The notes below the pieces were generated by a model. The model was not told the DNA's origin. It did not search any database and saw only the letters and a program-made list of their open reading frames with translations. A stretch of DNA of 64,000 bases from CADEED01 sp039930985. Lineage in GTDB: Bacteria; Pseudomonadota; Gammaproteobacteria; Steroidobacterales; Steroidobacteraceae. Numbering within the stretch: position 1 is the stretch's first letter; each line of letters begins with the position of its first letter. This document shows, one piece after another, positions 50,347 through 58,742 of this stretch. Made by a program: the position numbers and the translations under genes. The stretch lies in NCBI GenBank assembly GCA_039930985.1, contig JBDTSV010000155.1:39654-103653 (forward strand). The letters are read 5' to 3'.

Positions 50347-51867
50347 ATGTCTGACACCTATATCGAACGCATCCTTCGCGCCCGCGTCTACGACGTTGCC
50401 ATGGAGTCGCCGCTGGAACTGGCGCCGCGGCTGTCCCGTCGCATCGGCAACAGCGTGCTGCTGAAACGCGAAGACCTGCAGCCCGTGTTCTCGTTCAAGC
50501 TGCGCGGCGCCTACAACAAGATCGTTCACCTGTCGGACTCGGTGGCCAAGCGCGGCGTCATCTGCGCGTCCGCCGGCAACCACGCCCAGGGCGTCGCGCT
50601 GGCGGCGAAACGCCGTGGCATCTCCGCGGTAATCGTGATGCCGCAAACCACCCCCAACATCAAGGTGAGCGCGGTCCGCGACCTCGGCGGCGAAGTGGTG
50701 CTGCACGGCGACGACTACGACAGCGCCTACGAACACGCCCAGTCCATCGTGCGCGAAAAAAATCTGGCGTTCGTGCATCCGTTCGACGATCCGGACGTGA
50801 TCGCCGGGCAGGGCACCGTCGCCGTGGAAATCCTGCGCCAGTCGCGCGACGACGTGGACGCGATCTTCGTGCCCGTGGGCGGCGGCGGACTCATTGCTGG
50901 CATCGCCGTATACGCCAAGTACCTGAACCCGCGCATCAAGATCATCGGCGTCGAGCCGGTGGATGCCGCGGCCATGCACGATTCATTGCAGGCCAAGAAG
51001 CGCATCACTCTGGAGCGCGTCGGCGCGTTCGCCGATGGTGTCGCGGTGCGCAAGGTGGGCGAGGAAACCTTCCGCCTGTGTCGCGAACACGTCGATGAAG
51101 TGGTGCTGGTCGACACCGACGAAATCTGCGCCGGCATCCAGGACATCTTCGAAGATACGCGCTCCATCGTCGAGCCGGCGGGCGCGCTCGCGGTGGCGGG
51201 CGTCAAGAAGTACTGCGCAAAGAACCACTGGCAGGACAAACGCGTGGTCGCCATCAACAGTGGCGCGAACATGAACTTCGACCAGTTGCGTTACGTTGCC
51301 GAGCGTTCGGACGTGGGCCAGTCGCGCGAGGCGCTGTTCGCCGTCGAGATTCCCGAACAGCCCGGCAGCTTCCTCAAGTTCTGCGAAATCCTCGGGCAAC
51401 GCGCGGTCACGGAATTCAACTACCGCTTCGGTACCAAAGAGCGCGCGCAGATCTTCCTCGGCTTCGCGCTGGCACGCGGCAAGGAAGAGCGCGATGAGGT
51501 CATCGTGAAGCTGCGCGCTGCGGGCTACGGCGTTACCGACCTGACCGACAACGAGAGTGCGAAGCTGCACGTGCGCTACATGGTGGGCGGCCATGTCAAT
51601 GGAAGCGTCGCCAACGAGCGACTCTACCGTTTCGAATTTCCGGAGCGCAAAGGTGCGCTGCTCAAGTTCCTGCAGGCCGTCGGCACGCGCTGGAACATCA
51701 CGCTGTTTCACTACCGCAACCACGGGTCCGACTACGGCCGCGTCCTCGCCGGAATCGATGTGCCGTCGTCCGACACGGCCCAGTTCCTCGATCACCTCAA
51801 CGTGCTGCACTACTCCTACAGCGACGAGACTAACAATCCGGCTTACCGGATATTTCTCGGGTCCTGA
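50347..51867 (+). CDS. ilvA: Threonine ammonia-lyase, biosynthetic
   Basis: The product (506 aa) is a PLP enzyme that deaminates threonine to 2-oxobutyrate, the first step of isoleucine synthesis. The PLP lysine lies in PVFSFKLRGAYNKI and the phosphate loop is PVGGGGLIAGIA. The C-terminal 180 residues are two ACT-like regulatory repeats (EQPGSFLKFCEILG and RKGALLKFLQAVG) that bind isoleucine or valine. Length fits the long biosynthetic form. It works with acetolactate synthase encoded at 26 kb. No ribosome site is obvious before ATG 50347. Confidence 0.95.
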   Translation: MSDTYIERILRARVYDVAMESPLELAPRLSRRIGNSVLLKREDLQPVFSFKLRGAYNKIVHLSDSVAKRGVICASAGNHAQGVALAAKRRGISAVIVMPQTTPNIKVSAVRDLGGEVVLHGDDYDSAYEHAQSIVREKNLAFVHPFDDPDVIAGQGTVAVEILRQSRDDVDAIFVPVGGGGLIAGIAVYAKYLNPRIKIIGVEPVDAAAMHDSLQAKKRITLERVGAFADGVAVRKVGEETFRLCREHVDEVVLVDTDEICAGIQDIFEDTRSIVEPAGALAVAGVKKYCAKNHWQDKRVVAINSGANMNFDQLRYVAERSDVGQSREALFAVEIPEQPGSFLKFCEILGQRAVTEFNYRFGTKERAQIFLGFALARGKEERDEVIVKLRAAGYGVTDLTDNESAKLHVRYMVGGHVNGSVANERLYRFEFPERKGALLKFLQAVGTRWNITLFHYRNHGSDYGRVLAGIDVPSSDTAQFLDHLNVLHYSYSDETNNPAYRIFLGS

Positions 51868-51920
51868 GCTCTTTCGACCATCGTCGGGGAACACCGGCCG
51901 GCAACACCGGTCTGTGTAGA

Positions 51921-52211
51921 ATGCCTCCCGCCGCCGTCATCAGGTCTCTATTGGTGTTCGACGAAAAGCATCCGCTATACGTGCCCTATCGCATGGCGAA
52001 GCGCATCGCCGTCGGCATCGTCGGCGGATCGGTGCTGGTCATTGGCATTTGCATGATCGTGCTGCCGGGGCCCGCATTCGTGGTCATCCCCGTGGGCCTG
52101 GGCATCCTCGGCCTGGAGTTTGCCTGGGCGCGAATCTGGCTGAAGAAAGCCCGCGCCAAGGCCGAGGAGATGGCGCGCAACTTCAACCACAAGAAACCGC
52201 CAACTAGCTAG
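51921..52211 (+). CDS. PGPGW-family small membrane protein
   Basis: The product (96 aa) has two adjacent hydrophobic helices (IAVGIVGGSVLVIGICMIVL and FVVIPVGLGILGL) with an intervening LPGPAF and a following EFAWARIWLKKA. This pattern matches the PGPGW putative transmembrane family of unknown function. It follows ilvA by 53 bp on the same strand and ends five bases before the converging DUF885 gene. Confidence 0.75.
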   Translation: MPPAAVIRSLLVFDEKHPLYVPYRMAKRIAVGIVGGSVLVIGICMIVLPGPAFVVIPVGLGILGLEFAWARIWLKKARAKAEEMARNFNHKKPPTS

Positions 52212-52216
52212 CCGCG

Positions 52217-54055
52217 CTACTCGATCGGCAGTTCGAACATCAGCTCGCGCGCGAAGCGCACCGGCGGCGAACCGTAAGACAACACCTTGTCGTGATACTC
52301 GCGCAGATTGAACGCCGCGCCGAGTTTCTGTTCGGCTTCGCCGCGCAGCGCCAGGTGTTCCTGCGCACCCACGAAGTACACCGGTAGTTGGGCCGAGGTG
52401 AGTTGCGCGCGCGTCCACTTGCCCGCGGCCTCGCGCTCTTCCTGGAAGCCGGACTCGGTCAGCAGCTTCATCGCCGCCTGCCGCGAGATACCGTCCACGT
52501 GGACTGCCTGGTCGAGCAGCGCGTTGACGATGGAGCGCAGATACCACTTGAGCTGGATGAGTTTCATGAGCGGATCGCCATCCATGTAACCCTGCTCGGT
52601 CATGAGGTGTTCGGCGTATACCGCCCAACCTTCGATGAACGGGTCCGACGCCAACACTTTGCGAAGTGTCGACGGAAACTTGTTGGCGTGCGCGAGCTGC
52701 AGGAAGTGGCCCGGCATCGCCTCGTGGATGGTGAGATTGTGGATCGAGCGCGAGTTGTATTCGCGCAGGAACGAATCCGTCTGCGCATGCGTCCAGGCTT
52801 CCGGAATGGGCGAGACCGCGTAGAAGGTTTTTTGTCCCGCGTCGAGCGGCCCCGGCGAGTCGCAGTACGCGAGCGCCACCCCCCGCTGGAACTCGGGCAT
52901 GGCGATGATTTCCAGCGGCTCCTCCGGCAGCGTCACAAGAGCTTTCTCACGCACGAAACGCGTGGTGTCCGCCAGCGCGGCGCGCGCGGCACCGAGCACC
53001 GCGTCACGCTGCGGATGCTCGGCGTAAGCGAGCTCGAGCGCCGCCCTGATCGCCCGCTGCTGTTGCGCATCGCTCGGTTTGTCGGGCGTGGGCGGTGCGG
53101 CAACCTTGGTCCTGGGACGCGCGTTCTTGAACAGCGGCCCGTTGATGACCGAGCGTGCAATTTCATACATCGCGGCGCGTGTCGCCGCGAGTTCCGATGC
53201 GGCGCGCGTGCGAATCTCTTCGCGCGACAGCGGCGAGAACAACGCGAAGGCGAGCTTCTGATCGTAAAGCGATTGCCCCAGCCGGAAATCGCCCTTGGCT
53301 TCGGGCGTCAGGCGTTTGTCGAGCCAGATCTGGTGTTGGGTCAATGCGCTGCGCGCCCTGGCGCTGCTGGCGCGCAGTGATTCCTGTTCGGCGGCCGGCA
53401 GCGCGGCGATCTGCTGCGCGACCTCTCCGTCGAGCATCGCGATCAGGCCCGCGTTCTGCTTCGCGGCGGTTTCCGCGTGCACCTTGGGAACGCGCGCCGG
53501 TTCGAGTACTTCGCGCACCTGTGCGAGGAAGCGCGGCAATTCGTCGAGCCGTTTGCCAAGATTTTTCAGGCGTTCCGGAGCCGGCGCGAAGTCGCGCGCC
53601 AGCAGGTCGTACAAACCATCGCCGGCAATGCTGGTGTAGATCAGTGGATTCCAGCGCCAGCCCTGCAGCGTCTGGATTTTCCAGCGCTCGTATTGCAGGT
53701 CGTGCAGCAACAGCAGCGCGTCGACCTGGTTGGCGCGCGAGAGCTGGCCGCGGTCGATGGGTTCCAGCGACGCTAGATAGAGCTCGGTGAACGTAAGGCG
53801 CGCATTCCAACCCGCCGCGCTGACATCGTCGAGGCGGTCGTCGAACCGGTGATCGCCGAGCGACGTCGCGCCCACGGGTGATTGCCCCGGCGATTCGCGC
53901 AGGTAGCGCTGCGCCAGCGCTTCGAACTGCTGATCCGCGCTCGGCGGCGGCGGCGGAGCGGGCGGTGGGGGTTCGGGTTTGATCGGCGTCGGCGCGCAGG
54001 CGCACAGCAACAACGCCGCCACGCCACCTACAAAACTTCCAACGCCCGCTTTCAT
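52217..54055 (-). CDS. DUF885-family exported metallopeptidase-like lipoprotein
   Basis: The product (612 aa) has a lipoprotein signal (GVAALLLCAC) and a proline-rich linker, then the DUF885 fold. The zinc-peptidase-like site is NLTIHEAMPGHFLQ (HExxxH-type), followed by FIEGWAVYAEHLM. Family members are periplasmic and thought to be carboxypeptidase-like, though substrates are rarely proven. ATG 54055 gives the clean signal; the frame extends to 54091 without adding one. The MFS gene lies on the opposite strand about 120 bp away. Confidence 0.88.
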   Translation of the reverse strand: MKAGVGSFVGGVAALLLCACAPTPIKPEPPPPAPPPPPSADQQFEALAQRYLRESPGQSPVGATSLGDHRFDDRLDDVSAAGWNARLTFTELYLASLEPIDRGQLSRANQVDALLLLHDLQYERWKIQTLQGWRWNPLIYTSIAGDGLYDLLARDFAPAPERLKNLGKRLDELPRFLAQVREVLEPARVPKVHAETAAKQNAGLIAMLDGEVAQQIAALPAAEQESLRASSARARSALTQHQIWLDKRLTPEAKGDFRLGQSLYDQKLAFALFSPLSREEIRTRAASELAATRAAMYEIARSVINGPLFKNARPRTKVAAPPTPDKPSDAQQQRAIRAALELAYAEHPQRDAVLGAARAALADTTRFVREKALVTLPEEPLEIIAMPEFQRGVALAYCDSPGPLDAGQKTFYAVSPIPEAWTHAQTDSFLREYNSRSIHNLTIHEAMPGHFLQLAHANKFPSTLRKVLASDPFIEGWAVYAEHLMTEQGYMDGDPLMKLIQLKWYLRSIVNALLDQAVHVDGISRQAAMKLLTESGFQEEREAAGKWTRAQLTSAQLPVYFVGAQEHLALRGEAEQKLGAAFNLREYHDKVLSYGSPPVRFARELMFELPIE

Positions 54056-54175
54056 GGTAAAGCCCCTCGCCGGTACAGACGCAATGGCCAACGGAGCGCG
54101 ACGTTACCAGCTAAAGTGCGGGCTCGCAGCCACGCCATTCGCGGACCCTTGAGTACCCTATCCCGATCGCCTGCC

Positions 54176-55381
54176 ATGCAGGCGTTGCGCCATCCAGACT
54201 TCGCACGCTATGCGTTCGGTCGACTCGCCGGCACGCTCGCCTGGCAGATGGTCGACGTGGTGATCCTCGTCCAGGTCTGGCACCTCACGCGTGACTATCT
54301 GTCGCTGGGCCTCGTCGGGCTCGCACAGTTCCTGCCGTTTTTCGTGCTGCTGCTGCCCGGCGGGCAGATCGCCGACCGTTTCGACCGCCGCCTCATCATC
54401 GCCTGCGCCTTCTCGATAGAGCTCGCCGGCGCGATCATGCTGCTGGCTTTCACGCTGCTCGGCGGTACCAACGTATACATCTGCTTTCTGGCCGCCGCCT
54501 TGTTAGGCGTAGCGCGCGCGTTCTGGGCGCCGGCGGGGCAGGCGATGACGCCCAATCTGGTGCCCAAGAACCTGCTGCCTGGCGCCATCTCGGTGAACAC
54601 GGTGTTGTTCCAGGCCGGAGTGATAGCCGGCCCCATCGTTGGCGGCGCGCTGTTGAAGGCTGGCTACCATTTCGCGTACGGCATGGCCGTGGCATTGCTC
54701 ACCACCACCGTGCTGTTGATGGCCGGCGTACGTCCGGTTCGCGCCCAGGCGGTGGCCGAATGGCGCTGGCACAGCGTGCTCGATGGTTTTCGCTTCGTAT
54801 GGCGCAAAAAGCCTTTGTTAGGCGCGATTTCTCTGGACCTCTTCGCGGTCCTGTTCGGCGGCGCCGTGGCGCTGCTGCCGGTGTTCGCGGAGCGGGTCCT
54901 GCACGTCGACAGCCTGGGACTCGGCTTTTTGCGGGCTGCGCCCGCCGTGGGTGCCGGGGTGGTCGCGCTGACGCTCGGCGTCCGCCCGATCCAGAAAGCT
55001 GCAGGCCGCTGGATGTTCGGCGGCGTGGCGTTGTTCGGCGTCTGCACCGTCATCTTTGGATTGTCGACGTCGTTCTGGCTCTCGCTCACCGTGCTCGCAT
55101 TGGCCGGCGCCGGCGACATGGTCAGCGTGTTCGTGCGGCAGTTGCTCGTGCAGCTGGAGACGCCCGACGCCATTCGCGGCCGCGTGAGCGCGGTCAATTC
55201 GATGTTCATCGGCGCATCGAACGAGCTCGGCGCGTTCGAATCCGGACTCACGGCGAGCTGGTTCGGCGCAATCCGCTCGGTGGTCTTCGGCGGTCTCGGC
55301 ACTTTGTTCGTGGTGGCGTCGTACATGCGCCTGTTTCCGGAGCTGCGAAAACTCGATCGATTTCCCGAGGCCGTGCATTAG
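54176..55381 (+). CDS. MFS transporter, EntS/enterobactin-exporter-like
   Basis: The product (401 aa) has twelve predicted helices. The motif GGQIADRFDRRLII between helices 2 and 3 and SVNTVLFQAGVIAGPIVGG fit the EntS-like drug/siderophore exporter group of the major facilitator superfamily. It would export a small molecule in exchange for protons. ATG 54176 (MQALRHPDFARYAFGRL) is the usual family start; the longer frame upstream is arginine-rich and not family-like. The substrate is unknown and no siderophore genes are adjacent. Confidence 0.86.
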   Translation: MQALRHPDFARYAFGRLAGTLAWQMVDVVILVQVWHLTRDYLSLGLVGLAQFLPFFVLLLPGGQIADRFDRRLIIACAFSIELAGAIMLLAFTLLGGTNVYICFLAAALLGVARAFWAPAGQAMTPNLVPKNLLPGAISVNTVLFQAGVIAGPIVGGALLKAGYHFAYGMAVALLTTTVLLMAGVRPVRAQAVAEWRWHSVLDGFRFVWRKKPLLGAISLDLFAVLFGGAVALLPVFAERVLHVDSLGLGFLRAAPAVGAGVVALTLGVRPIQKAAGRWMFGGVALFGVCTVIFGLSTSFWLSLTVLALAGAGDMVSVFVRQLLVQLETPDAIRGRVSAVNSMFIGASNELGAFESGLTASWFGAIRSVVFGGLGTLFVVASYMRLFPELRKLDRFPEAVH

Positions 55382-55492
55382 TCAGGCCTGACAGCCACTT
55401 CGGAAAAACCCGCCGCAGCGGCGGCCTTCATGTGAATTGAAGAGCGGGACATCCAGTAGTCGGCCGAGCCGCGTACTGGATTTACTCGGTCC

Positions 55493-55508
55493 CTGTACAT
55501 AAATACAG
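55493..55508 (+). promoter_or_regulatory. LexA (SOS) box upstream of the radical SAM gene
   Basis: CTGTACATAAATACAG matches the gammaproteobacterial LexA consensus CTG-N10-CAG with the expected AT-rich interior (CTGTatataaataCAG-like). It ends seven bases before the ATG and overlaps the probable -10 region, so LexA would block both transcription and initiation. PA0069 of Pseudomonas aeruginosa is, from published SOS-regulon work I recall, also a LexA target. Confidence 0.88.
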
Positions 55509-55515
55509 TTCGCGC

Positions 55516-57066
55516 ATGAACAGCGCGATCAAAGGCCGCGGTGCGCTTTCGCAGCCACCGGGCCGCTTCGACAAACTCACACAGACTCTCGAGCACGACG
55601 GCTGGTACGAAGACGAAGAGCCCGCGAAGCGCGAGACCGTCGTGTTGCCCGAGACCGCGCGCACAGTCATCAGCCGCAACAAGTCGCCGGACATTCACTT
55701 CACGCAGTCGATCAATCCGTATCGCGGCTGCGAACATGGATGTGTTTACTGCATCTCTGGCGACACACCTATCCTCATGGCGGATGGCACCACAAAGGTG
55801 ATCGCCGAGGTAAAGGTGGGCGATGCGATTTACGGCACCGAGCGCGTGGGCTGGTACCGCCGCTACGTGAAGACTCGCGTCCTCGCGCACTGGAGTGTCA
55901 CCAAGCCTGGCTTTCGCATCTCGTTACAGGACGGAACGACGCTCGTTGCAGGACCCGATCACCGCTTCCTCACTGAGCGCGGTTGGAAATTCGTCGCCGC
56001 CAGACATGGCGGCATGGAGTCGCACCCGCAGCTCGAAGCCAACGACAAACTGATGGGACCCGGGCGCGTCGCGCTCGACCACAAACAAGAGCTGGTCGGC
56101 CAGACCGTAAAAAGCGAAGCAAACCTTTCCATCACCAGCATCGAACCCGTCAGCAGTGCGATGCTGCTCTTCGATATCACGACCGGAACCGAAGACTTCA
56201 TCGCCAATGGCGTCGTGAGCCACAACTGCTACGCGCGCCCCAGTCACGCTTACGTTGGTCTCTCCCCGGGCCTCGATTTCGAAACCAAGCTCTTCTACAA
56301 AGCCGACGCTGCCGCCGTCCTCGAAAAAGAACTCACCGCGCCCGGCTACAAATGCGCGCCCATCATGATCGGCGCGAACACCGATCCCTATCAACCTTTG
56401 GAAAAGTCTCTCAAGGTCACCCGGTCTGTGCTCGAGGTGATGCTCAAATACAAACACCCGGTCACCATCACCACCAAGGGAGCACTGGTAGCGCGCGATG
56501 TAGACCTGCTCGCGGACCTGGCGCGCGACGGACTCACTCGCGTGATGTTCAGCATCCCCACGCTCAACAACGACATGAAGCGCGTGCTCGAACCGCGGGC
56601 CGCAGCGGCGGGCGCGCGGCTCAAGGCCATGCGCGTCCTGGCCGAGGCCGGCGTGCCCGTTGGAGTTCTGGTCGCGCCCATCATTCCCGTGCTGACCGAG
56701 CACGAAATCGAATCGGTGCTCGAAGCGAGCCGCGAAGCCGGCGCGCAGCTTGCCGGGTACACGCTGCTGCGGTTGCCGTGGGAAGTGAAAGACCTGTTCC
56801 GCGAATGGCTGGCTGAGCATTTCCCCGAGCGCGCCGCGCACGTCATGTCGATCGTGCGCGGCATGCGGGGCGAGCGCGACAACGACCCCGAGTTTGGGAC
56901 GCGAATGCATGCCACCGGGCCGGTGGCGCAGCTCATTCGCCAGCGTTTTGAGCTCGCCTGCCGCCGCCTGGGGTTTCCGCGAGATCGAAAAATCTCGCTG
57001 CCGACGAATCTTTTTTGCCCGCCCCTACGTACTCACCCTCAGTTGTCGCTGGATTTGACGCGCTAA
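55516..57066 (+). CDS. PA0069-family radical SAM protein interrupted by an intein
   Basis: The precursor (516 aa) has a 357-residue radical SAM host protein and a 159-residue intein. The host has the family start NSAIKGRGALSQPPGRFD and the [4Fe-4S] motif C72-xxx-C76-xx-C79 in RGCEHGCVYC. The intein begins at C79 and ends at N237, so splicing joins GCEHGCVY to C238-YARPSHAY and restores the third cluster cysteine. The rest (GLSPGLDFETKLFYK, GVLVAPIIPVLTEHEIE) is the conserved radical SAM barrel related to spore-photoproduct-lyase-like DNA repair enzymes. A LexA box lies just upstream, implying SOS induction. The enzyme's reaction is not established. Confidence 0.93.
   Translation: MNSAIKGRGALSQPPGRFDKLTQTLEHDGWYEDEEPAKRETVVLPETARTVISRNKSPDIHFTQSINPYRGCEHGCVYCISGDTPILMADGTTKVIAEVKVGDAIYGTERVGWYRRYVKTRVLAHWSVTKPGFRISLQDGTTLVAGPDHRFLTERGWKFVAARHGGMESHPQLEANDKLMGPGRVALDHKQELVGQTVKSEANLSITSIEPVSSAMLLFDITTGTEDFIANGVVSHNCYARPSHAYVGLSPGLDFETKLFYKADAAAVLEKELTAPGYKCAPIMIGANTDPYQPLEKSLKVTRSVLEVMLKYKHPVTITTKGALVARDVDLLADLARDGLTRVMFSIPTLNNDMKRVLEPRAAAAGARLKAMRVLAEAGVPVGVLVAPIIPVLTEHEIESVLEASREAGAQLAGYTLLRLPWEVKDLFREWLAEHFPERAAHVMSIVRGMRGERDNDPEFGTRMHATGPVAQLIRQRFELACRRLGFPRDRKISLPTNLFCPPLRTHPQLSLDLTR
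55750..56226 (+). mobile_element. Mini-intein coding segment (159 aa) without endonuclease
   Basis: The segment encodes residues 79-237 of the radical SAM precursor. It shows block A (C1-ISGDTPILM), block B (TTLVAGPDHRFLTERGW, with the conserved His), block F (MLLFDITTGTEDFIANG) and block G (VVSHN) followed by Cys+1. About 60 residues separate B and F, too few for a homing endonuclease. The usual block F histidine is replaced (TEDF rather than a DxxxH-type pattern). Base composition is close to that of the host gene, so it is not obviously a recent arrival. Confidence 0.93.
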
Positions 57067-57173
57067 GTTGGGAACCACCGCGGCTCGCGTGAGGTCACAA
57101 AGTGACGATGCTGCAACGTGGCATACTTGCCGCGCCCATAGACATCCCGCATCCACGCCCTGGGAGCAAGTCC

Positions 57174-57869
57174 ATGAAGAGCGCAATCCGCATGACTTCA
57201 GCGTGTCTGGGGCTCGCCATGGCAACGACAATCGTCGGTGGCTGTATGCAGGCCCGCATCGAAGAATCCCGCGAACTCGCCACGCCCCTCCAGAAAGGCG
57301 AACGTGTCGTCATCCTCGCCAAGCCACAAATCGAAGGCGCCGGCGCGGAAGACGAGTTCATGGACTGCATCGGTTCCAATCTCGAGGGCGGCAGCCACGG
57401 CCTGGCGGTTCACGACAACAATGATTTCGTCGACCAGATGTTTCCCTGGTTCGAGCCGAGCACCGCGCCCGGCAAGCCGGAGGCCATGAGTGCACTGCTG
57501 GCGCGCCCCGGCGTCGCCGAGCAGGTCACCAAGACGGGCGTGCGTTATGTAGTCTGGCTCGACGGCAGCACGCGCAAGACCGACGGCGGCGGCAGCCTCG
57601 CTTGTGGCGCGGCCCCCGGTGGCGCAGGCTGCATTGGCTTCGGCTGGTGGCAGAAAGAGTCCGCCTACGAGGCCACTATCTGGGATTTGAAACAAGCCAA
57701 GTCCGCGGGTAGCGTCGGCACCAATGTCACTGGAACTTCCGCCATCGTGGGGGCAATAGTTCCTTTGCCATTCATCGCGCGCGTGCAAGCCACGGCATGC
57801 AATCGCATGTCAGCCCAGCTGCGCAGCTTCTTTTCGGGAACCGACGTTCACGCCGCCGGTACCCACTGA
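57174..57869 (+). CDS. Hypothetical lipoprotein, 231 aa
   Basis: The product has a lipoprotein signal (CLGLAMATTIVGGC) with the lipidated Cys near residue 24. The mature part starts with a KGERVVILAKPQI segment and contains an EDEFMDCIGSNLEG stretch and a glycine-rich middle (SLACGAAPGGAGCIGFGWW). The VVIL...C-x(n) layout loosely recalls CsgG/FlgO-type envelope proteins that compute or build outer-membrane assemblies, but no family is certain. It is first of a five-gene run of envelope and kinase genes on one strand. Confidence 0.65.
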   Translation: MKSAIRMTSACLGLAMATTIVGGCMQARIEESRELATPLQKGERVVILAKPQIEGAGAEDEFMDCIGSNLEGGSHGLAVHDNNDFVDQMFPWFEPSTAPGKPEAMSALLARPGVAEQVTKTGVRYVVWLDGSTRKTDGGGSLACGAAPGGAGCIGFGWWQKESAYEATIWDLKQAKSAGSVGTNVTGTSAIVGAIVPLPFIARVQATACNRMSAQLRSFFSGTDVHAAGTH

Positions 57870-57887
57870 TTACCGCAGGAGATTCGC

Positions 57888-58724
57888 ATGCGCACTCCAA
57901 CCCTGATTTCCCTCGCTGTTGCGGCAGCGGTTCTCGCTGGCTGCGCATCGAGCGGCGGTGGTGGTGGTTCGCCGGGAATGCCCAGTCCCTCGGGTGGAAT
58001 GCCTGGCGGAATGCCGGGCGGAGATAGCGGTGGAATGCCGGGAGGAATGCCGGGCGGAGATAGCAGTGGAATGCCTGGCGGCAGCTCGGGAATGCCAAGT
58101 ATGCCGAGCTTGCCGGGAGAAACGCCGTCTTCCTCGCCGTCTTCGAAGCCCAGCCTGCCGAGCGATTCGAGCGGCAGCTCGAGTGGGTCCAGCGGTGAGG
58201 GCGAATCGAGTTCGAAATCCTCCAAAGACGGCAAGTCGGGCAGCGCTGCGCCGGAAGGCCCGGCCGGTGATGCGCAGACTTCCGAAGAAAAGCGCCAGGC
58301 CGGCGAGAAGAGCCTCGACGACTCACTCGGCGATTTCGACAAGACCTTGAAGAAGGAACAGGAGCGCGTCGCCAAAGAGCGTGATGCGCGCGGCAGCGCC
58401 GAGGGCGAGGGTTCCGGCGCTCAAACGGAAGACAGCGACGGCGCCGGCAGTGGCACCGACAGCGGTGGTCAGCCGCGCAATGGCGACCTCAAGTCGGCGG
58501 GCTCACCGCCGAAGGGCTCCAACGACGAAGGCAATCCCGCTGCCGTGGACAACAGTGGCAAAGGGTCGGGTGGCAGCGGTGCGGGTCATCAGCGAACGGT
58601 GAACACCAGCGACGACGACATCGTCGCCAAGCGTCTGCGCAAGGCCGCCGAAGAAGAAACGGATCCGGAGCTCAAGGAACGGCTCTGGAAGGAATACAAC
58701 GAGTACAAGAAAGCGGCGTCTTGA
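57888..58724 (+). CDS. Gly/Ser-rich lipoprotein with tandem MPGG repeats
   Basis: The product (278 aa) has a lipobox LAGC and a low-complexity chain. Residues about 30-75 are repeats of GGMPGGMPGGDS, residues 80-220 are Ser/Gly/Asp/Lys-rich, and the C-terminal 45 residues form a charged helix pair (TSDDDIVAKRLRKAAEEETD, then PELKERLWKEYNEYKK). That ending is familiar from other gammaproteobacterial lipoprotein-like proteins of unknown function. It would extend from a membrane anchor into the periplasm and place the helix tail at a distance. It starts 18 bp after the previous gene. Confidence 0.75.
   Translation: MRTPTLISLAVAAAVLAGCASSGGGGGSPGMPSPSGGMPGGMPGGDSGGMPGGMPGGDSSGMPGGSSGMPSMPSLPGETPSSSPSSKPSLPSDSSGSSSGSSGEGESSSKSSKDGKSGSAAPEGPAGDAQTSEEKRQAGEKSLDDSLGDFDKTLKKEQERVAKERDARGSAEGEGSGAQTEDSDGAGSGTDSGGQPRNGDLKSAGSPPKGSNDEGNPAAVDNSGKGSGGSGAGHQRTVNTSDDDIVAKRLRKAAEEETDPELKERLWKEYNEYKKAAS
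57993..58082 (+). repeat. 36-bp tandem repeat array in lipoprotein gene
   Basis: Two nearly identical 36-bp units (57993-58028 and 58029-58064, starting GGTGGAATGCC) are followed by a partial third. Each encodes GGMPGGMPGGDS. The unit length is a multiple of three, so copy-number change would keep the frame. Confidence 0.9.
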
Positions 58725-58742
58725 TTCGCTCGAGGTGATCTC

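Noticed and set aside
55378..55890. 170-codon minus-strand frame overlapping the radical SAM start
   Set aside because: It lies antisense to the conserved host and intein sequence and has no domain character.
57993..58082. Tandem repeat considered as a CRISPR-like array
   Set aside because: Units are contiguous without spacers and encode in-frame MPGG repeats within a lipoprotein gene; no cas genes are near.
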